Assembly (NCBI GenBank): GCA_965214585.1 | Contig: OZ243957.1 | Span: forward strand, 992,001 to 1,056,000 | Direction: 5' to 3' | DNA: 64,000 bases | Source of the DNA: JAHCHG01 sp965214585 | GTDB taxonomy: Bacteria > Acidobacteriota > Blastocatellia > Pyrinomonadales > Pyrinomonadaceae | In this document: in pieces, positions 61,250-64,000 of the stretch | Numbering within the stretch: position 1 is the first letter of the stretch | How the letters are laid out: each line of letters starts with the position of its first letter | Position numbers and translations under genes: made by a program | The notes under the pieces: generated by a model | What the model was told of the DNA's origin: nothing | What the model saw: the letters and a program-made list of their open reading frames with translations, nothing else | The model's database searches: none

Positions 61250-61703
61250 TGTTTTTCCTCACTCAAAATTATTGAGAAAAGTATAGTCAAAATTTATCCG
61301 TTTGTTAATTGAAAATTCCCGGATTTTTTTCCGCCTGATTGAAAATGCGTCCAAAAAACCCGATTATCGCCGTTAAAACTATCGCTAAAATTATTTTGTT
61401 TTTCAAATATAATTTCTGCGATTTTATCAATCTATTTATATTATCGCCAAATTTCCCGAATTGTTTCCCGAATAATTACTAATCACGCAATTTTTTTTAT
61501 TTTTTGTTCGATATTTATCAACTTGAAAGCAAAACTAAGCCGGCAATCCGCATCAATGCTATATCTATTTTGAAACTTTAGCCGGAAACAGACGTTTGTA
61601 TTACTCAGAATGAAAATCAAAATATCTCTGAAAATTATAGTGAGCGAATTAAGCGTTTAGTTTCGAGCAAAATCAAATTAGAAGGTCAACGGAGTTTTGA
61701 AAA
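61250..61703. other. Intergenic region holding promoter copy 7, no gene otherwise
   Basis: AT-rich stretch of about 450 bases. It contains the island promoter motif at 61441-61468 and a leader of about 190 bases before the 133-residue gene. No further gene or palindrome is visible. Confidence 0.5.
61441..61468 (-). promoter_or_regulatory. Island promoter motif, copy 7
   Basis: GGAAAC (61468-61463), 16 bases, CGATAA (61446-61441), minus strand. It lies about 190 bases before the 133-residue gene, the longest leader of the set. Confidence 0.75.
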
Positions 61704-61799
61704 ATGAACTTATCGGTTAATTTATACGACGAAATGAGTGAGTTTCAGCTAATGAGCGATTTGAGCGATTCTGAATGTTTGACTTTTTTAAAAAAGTAG
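61704..61799 (+). CDS. Possible very small protein (31 aa)
   Basis: A 31-residue frame starting MNLSVNLYDEMSEFQLMSDL and ending ECLTFLKK. A GGAG lies 10 bases before its ATG. It is acidic and helical, followed 71 bases later by the PilZ gene. Could be chance. Confidence 0.3.
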   Translation: MNLSVNLYDEMSEFQLMSDLSDSECLTFLKK

Positions 61800-61870
61800 A
61801 TTAGATTATTCAAACGTCAGTTTTTTTAGAAAATATTTTTGTGGAAATCAACAATGGACAAGGAGGGAGA

Positions 61871-62278
61871 ATGTCATATCTAACGCAGCATAATTCAACG
61901 GATGTCAGCAGAAGACCGATTAACAAACGCATAACGGCGACGCTGCAAGTTCAGGCGAGTTGGAAGGATGAGAAAAACGGCAACACGATTTTTGCCGGCG
62001 GCGTAACGGAAAATTTGGGTGAAACCAGTTTGCTGGTAAATCTGGAAATTTTACCGCCCGTCGGAAGCGAGGTAAACCTGAGAATGTATAATGAAGAGAA
62101 TTTCATTATCGAAATTCTGACAAGAGTTATACGGGTTGAACGCGATCCGGGCAGACCGCTTGCCGCGCTTTCGGTTGTCGAAAATTCTAAAAAATGGAAG
62201 CAGATCGCTTTGCCGGCGGCGGAAAACTGGTTGGTCAAACATATTCAGAGCAATTACGATGACGATTGGCTGAATTAA
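61871..62278 (+). CDS. PilZ-domain-like protein
   Basis: A 135-residue protein. The pattern DVSRRPINKRITATLQVQASW (RRxxxR), GGVTENLGETSLLVNLE (NLGxxS), then VGSEVNLRMYN fits the PilZ fold, which senses cyclic di-GMP. The first motif is RRPINKR. The start at 61871 has a strong AAGGAGGGA site; the frame begins at 61841 without one. Located next to the T3SS island, it could link c-di-GMP to secretion, an inference. Confidence 0.7.
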   Translation: MSYLTQHNSTDVSRRPINKRITATLQVQASWKDEKNGNTIFAGGVTENLGETSLLVNLEILPPVGSEVNLRMYNEENFIIEILTRVIRVERDPGRPLAALSVVENSKKWKQIALPAAENWLVKHIQSNYDDDWLN

Positions 62279-62298
62279 TTTCCAAGAGCAAAATTTAC

Positions 62299-62356
62299 AA
62301 AATCAAAAAGCGGAGAAATTTATCTTTACAAGATAGCTTCTCCGCCTTTTGATTTT
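62299..62356. terminator. Bidirectional terminator-like hairpin
   Basis: AAAATCAAAAAGCGGAGAA (62299-62317) pairs with TTCTCCGCCTTTTGATTTT (62338-62356), one mismatch, 20-base loop. It follows the PilZ-like stop by 20 bases and marks the right border of the island. Confidence 0.75.
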
Positions 62357-62416
62357 AGTGCTGAACTTTAATAAATCAGGCGAACTTATAAAATGCTTGG
62401 AGCATCTTTAAAGCTA

Positions 62417-63541
62417 ATGAAAAAGATTTTTACCGCAATATTAATATCATTATTTTCGCTGAATATTTTGTTCGCGCAGAAAGTTCAGCAACAGCCTTTG
62501 TCGCAGACGGAATACGTTAAAATGCTTTATATGCTGGAGAAAAATCCGGCATCGAAAACGGATTTTATTGAAGCGGTCAGAACGCGCGGCATCGGTTTTG
62601 AATTGTCCGACGGTTTGCGTAGTTTGACCAGAACAAAAGGGCGAAACGACAGCGAAATTCAGAGAACCGTCGCGGAAGCCGAACGCCGCCGCGCAGATCC
62701 CGAAAGTTTCAATCCGCCGTCGGCAAAAGAAGCGGAAAAAGTTTTGACCGAAGCCCGAAAAGCAACGCTCGAATCAGTCGGCGAAATGCCGGATTTCGTC
62801 GTCAAACAAATCGTCAGACGCGGCATCGCTTACGAAGGAACGAACAATTTCCGCAATTTAGACCGCTTGGTTGTCGGTGTCAGCTACCGCGCGTCCGGGC
62901 AGGAAGAATACAAAGTTTTATCAGTCAACGGAATAATGCAAAATAATCCGAAAGCCGACAGCGGTTACGCTTCGACGGGCGGCACGAGTTCGACGGGCGA
63001 ATTTGTCACGGTTCTGGAAAAAATCTTCAAACCCGAAAGCGATACGAAATTTGAAGTGATTGATTCGGACACGATTCGCAACAGACGCGCTCTCGTTTAC
63101 AATTTTTCGATAGAACGCGACAAAGCCAAGCAGAACATTACATATTACGCCTACATTCCCGATTCGGTGATTACGGGAATGAAGGGAAAAATCTGGATTG
63201 ACCGCGAGAATTTCCGCGTTTTGCGAATCGAGAGCGAGGCGACGGAAATTCCGAACAGCTTTAAGATCACCAGCGCGAAACGCACGGTTGATTACGATTG
63301 GGTAAAGATCAACGACGAAGATTATATGCTTCCGTCGCTTTCCGAAGTCCGCCTTGTCAGCCGCGAAACTCCGCGAAATTACGAAACGCGCAACCGCATT
63401 ACTTTCAAGGATTATCAAAAATACGGTTCGGAAGTTATCGTCGTTGAAGATGACGTGGAGATTCTGCCCGAAGATAAACCGGCAAAAACCGATGTTAATG
63501 ACGACGATTTGCCGCCGCCGCCGCCGAACAGTAAACCGTAG
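62417..63541 (+). CDS. Exported protein of unknown function
   Basis: A 374-residue protein with a signal peptide (MKKIFTAILISLFSLNILFA). Residues 20-100 are helical (LYMLEKNPASKTDFIEAVRTRG), then a beta-rich domain (RLVVGVSYRASGQEEYKVLSVNG, RALVYNFSIERDKAKQNITYYAYIP, GKIWIDRENFRVLRIESEATEIP) that resembles LolA/outer-membrane-sorting-like folds common in Acidobacteriota. The C-terminus is Pro-rich. The start at 62417 gives the signal; the frame runs from 62393. Function unknown. Confidence 0.7.
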   Translation: MKKIFTAILISLFSLNILFAQKVQQQPLSQTEYVKMLYMLEKNPASKTDFIEAVRTRGIGFELSDGLRSLTRTKGRNDSEIQRTVAEAERRRADPESFNPPSAKEAEKVLTEARKATLESVGEMPDFVVKQIVRRGIAYEGTNNFRNLDRLVVGVSYRASGQEEYKVLSVNGIMQNNPKADSGYASTGGTSSTGEFVTVLEKIFKPESDTKFEVIDSDTIRNRRALVYNFSIERDKAKQNITYYAYIPDSVITGMKGKIWIDRENFRVLRIESEATEIPNSFKITSAKRTVDYDWVKINDEDYMLPSLSEVRLVSRETPRNYETRNRITFKDYQKYGSEVIVVEDDVEILPEDKPAKTDVNDDDLPPPPPNSKP

Positions 63542-63557
63542 TTGAGTAAAATTACCT

Positions 63558-63688
63558 GACTGGAGCGCAAGCGTCCCGCTTGCAACCGTCGCGTGAGCGA
63601 CGGAAAATCGTTAAAACTAAAAGGTTTCAGTTATAGCGACTTTTTCGCGCTACGCGCTCATTGCAAGCGGGACGCTTGCGCTCCAGTC
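63558..63688. repeat. Long palindrome with perfect 28-base arms
   Basis: The arms 63558-63585 and 63661-63688 are exact complements containing GGAGCGCAAGCGTCCCGCTT. Inside lies a second small stem (GTCGCGTGAGCGAC). The type is well known from several environmental phyla as a dispersed repeat. No gene inside. Confidence 0.8.
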
Positions 63689-63873
63689 GAAAACTCCGTT
63701 TTCCCGCGTTTTCAATTTTCAAATCTTGTGTTATATTTTCTCTCATTATGAAAATCTCCGTCAGCTAAATCACCGCAAATTCCTTGTTTGTTTCCGCGTT
63801 TCTCGATGCTTTGGAAATAAACCGCCTTCGCACTTTCCGTGCGCCAATTTTCTAATTTAAATATAGGTTTTAT

Positions 63874-64000
63874 ATGTCGGATTACGCCCGAAAAACGTAT
63901 GACAATTCGTTTTGGTCAATTTTAAAGGAAGCGATCAAAGGCTCGGACAGAGATTTTACAAACGGCTCAATCGGTTTGGCGATTTTTCTTTTATCAGTTC
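63874..64000 (+). CDS. MATE-family efflux transporter, N-terminal part only
   Basis: The last 127 bases encode MSDYARKTYDNSFWSILKEA, then GSDRDFTNGSIGLAIFLLSV. DFTxGSIxxAIFLLSxP is the usual start of MATE drug/sodium antiporters, just before the first membrane helix. The gene is cut by the window end. No strong ribosome binding site is seen. Confidence 0.65.
   Translation, partial: MSDYARKTYDNSFWSILKEAIKGSDRDFTNGSIGLAIFLLSV

Overview
The window looks like a chromosome segment from an Acidobacteriota bacterium, most likely class Blastocatellia. This is inferred from the overall style: moderate GC, many long intergenic hairpins, PEGA/TPR and secreted proteins of a type I associate with that group. 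No rRNA or marker gene is present to prove it. Both ends cut genes: a GT9 glycosyltransferase at the left and a MATE-like transporter at the right.

Region 1 (1-29.2 kb) is mostly housekeeping and catabolic. It holds a DUF421 membrane protein, an orphan DNA methyltransferase, exonuclease III, a BaiN-type flavoprotein, a histone-H1-like lysine-rich protein ending in a GIY-YIG-like domain, rsmG, tRNA-Leu(CAG), the yggS-yggT-yggU run, a YebC-family regulator and an Uma2-family protein. Phenylalanine/tyrosine catabolism is represented by phhA with a divergent Lrp-type regulator, hppD and hmgA. Between these lie galE, a HEPN pair, a decayed toxin-antitoxin patch (DUF433, an antitoxin and a mazF pseudogene), a two-gene restriction-modification-like unit, a PEGA/TPR protein and a GCS2-CBS fusion. 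Many genes end in or next to palindromic repeats, and several stop codons lie inside the repeat arms.

Region 2 (29.2-62 kb) is a type III secretion (T3SS) island. The export apparatus sctU, (unknown), sctQ, fliO-like, sctR, sctS, sctT lies at 58.7-52.7 kb on the minus strand. An inner-rod gene (sctI) at 40.9 kb marks the system as non-flagellar. Around it are two SycD-like TPR proteins, three peptidoglycan-active proteins (LysM/M15-like, SLT, M23-like), a row of lipoproteins with FG-GAP-like motifs, and several small unknown proteins that may be secreted.

The most striking part is 41.6-52.7 kb. Downstream of sctI lie two large polymorphic effectors. Each has a private N-terminal part, a conserved pre-toxin core and a C-terminal nuclease-like domain of the kind known from contact-dependent inhibition (CDI), and each is followed by an immunity-like gene. 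Each is then trailed by displaced or partial toxin/immunity modules that repeat only the pre-toxin core: CdiA-type toxins after the first effector, and EndoU, RNase A-like and EndoU toxins after the second. This is the architecture of CDI and Rhs toxin arrays, but the neighbours are T3SS genes. I infer a T3SS that delivers antibacterial, swappable toxins.

Seven copies of one promoter-like motif, GGAAAC, exactly 16 bases, CGATAA, lie in front of the transcription units of this island on both strands, including three in tandem. I infer a dedicated alternative (ECF-like) sigma factor that coordinates rod, chaperones, candidate effectors, lipoproteins and wall hydrolases. The sigma factor itself, and the T3SS ATPase, secretin, needle and other rings, are not in this window.

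Region 3 (62.3-64 kb) returns to ordinary genes: a secreted protein, a long palindromic element and the start of the transporter.
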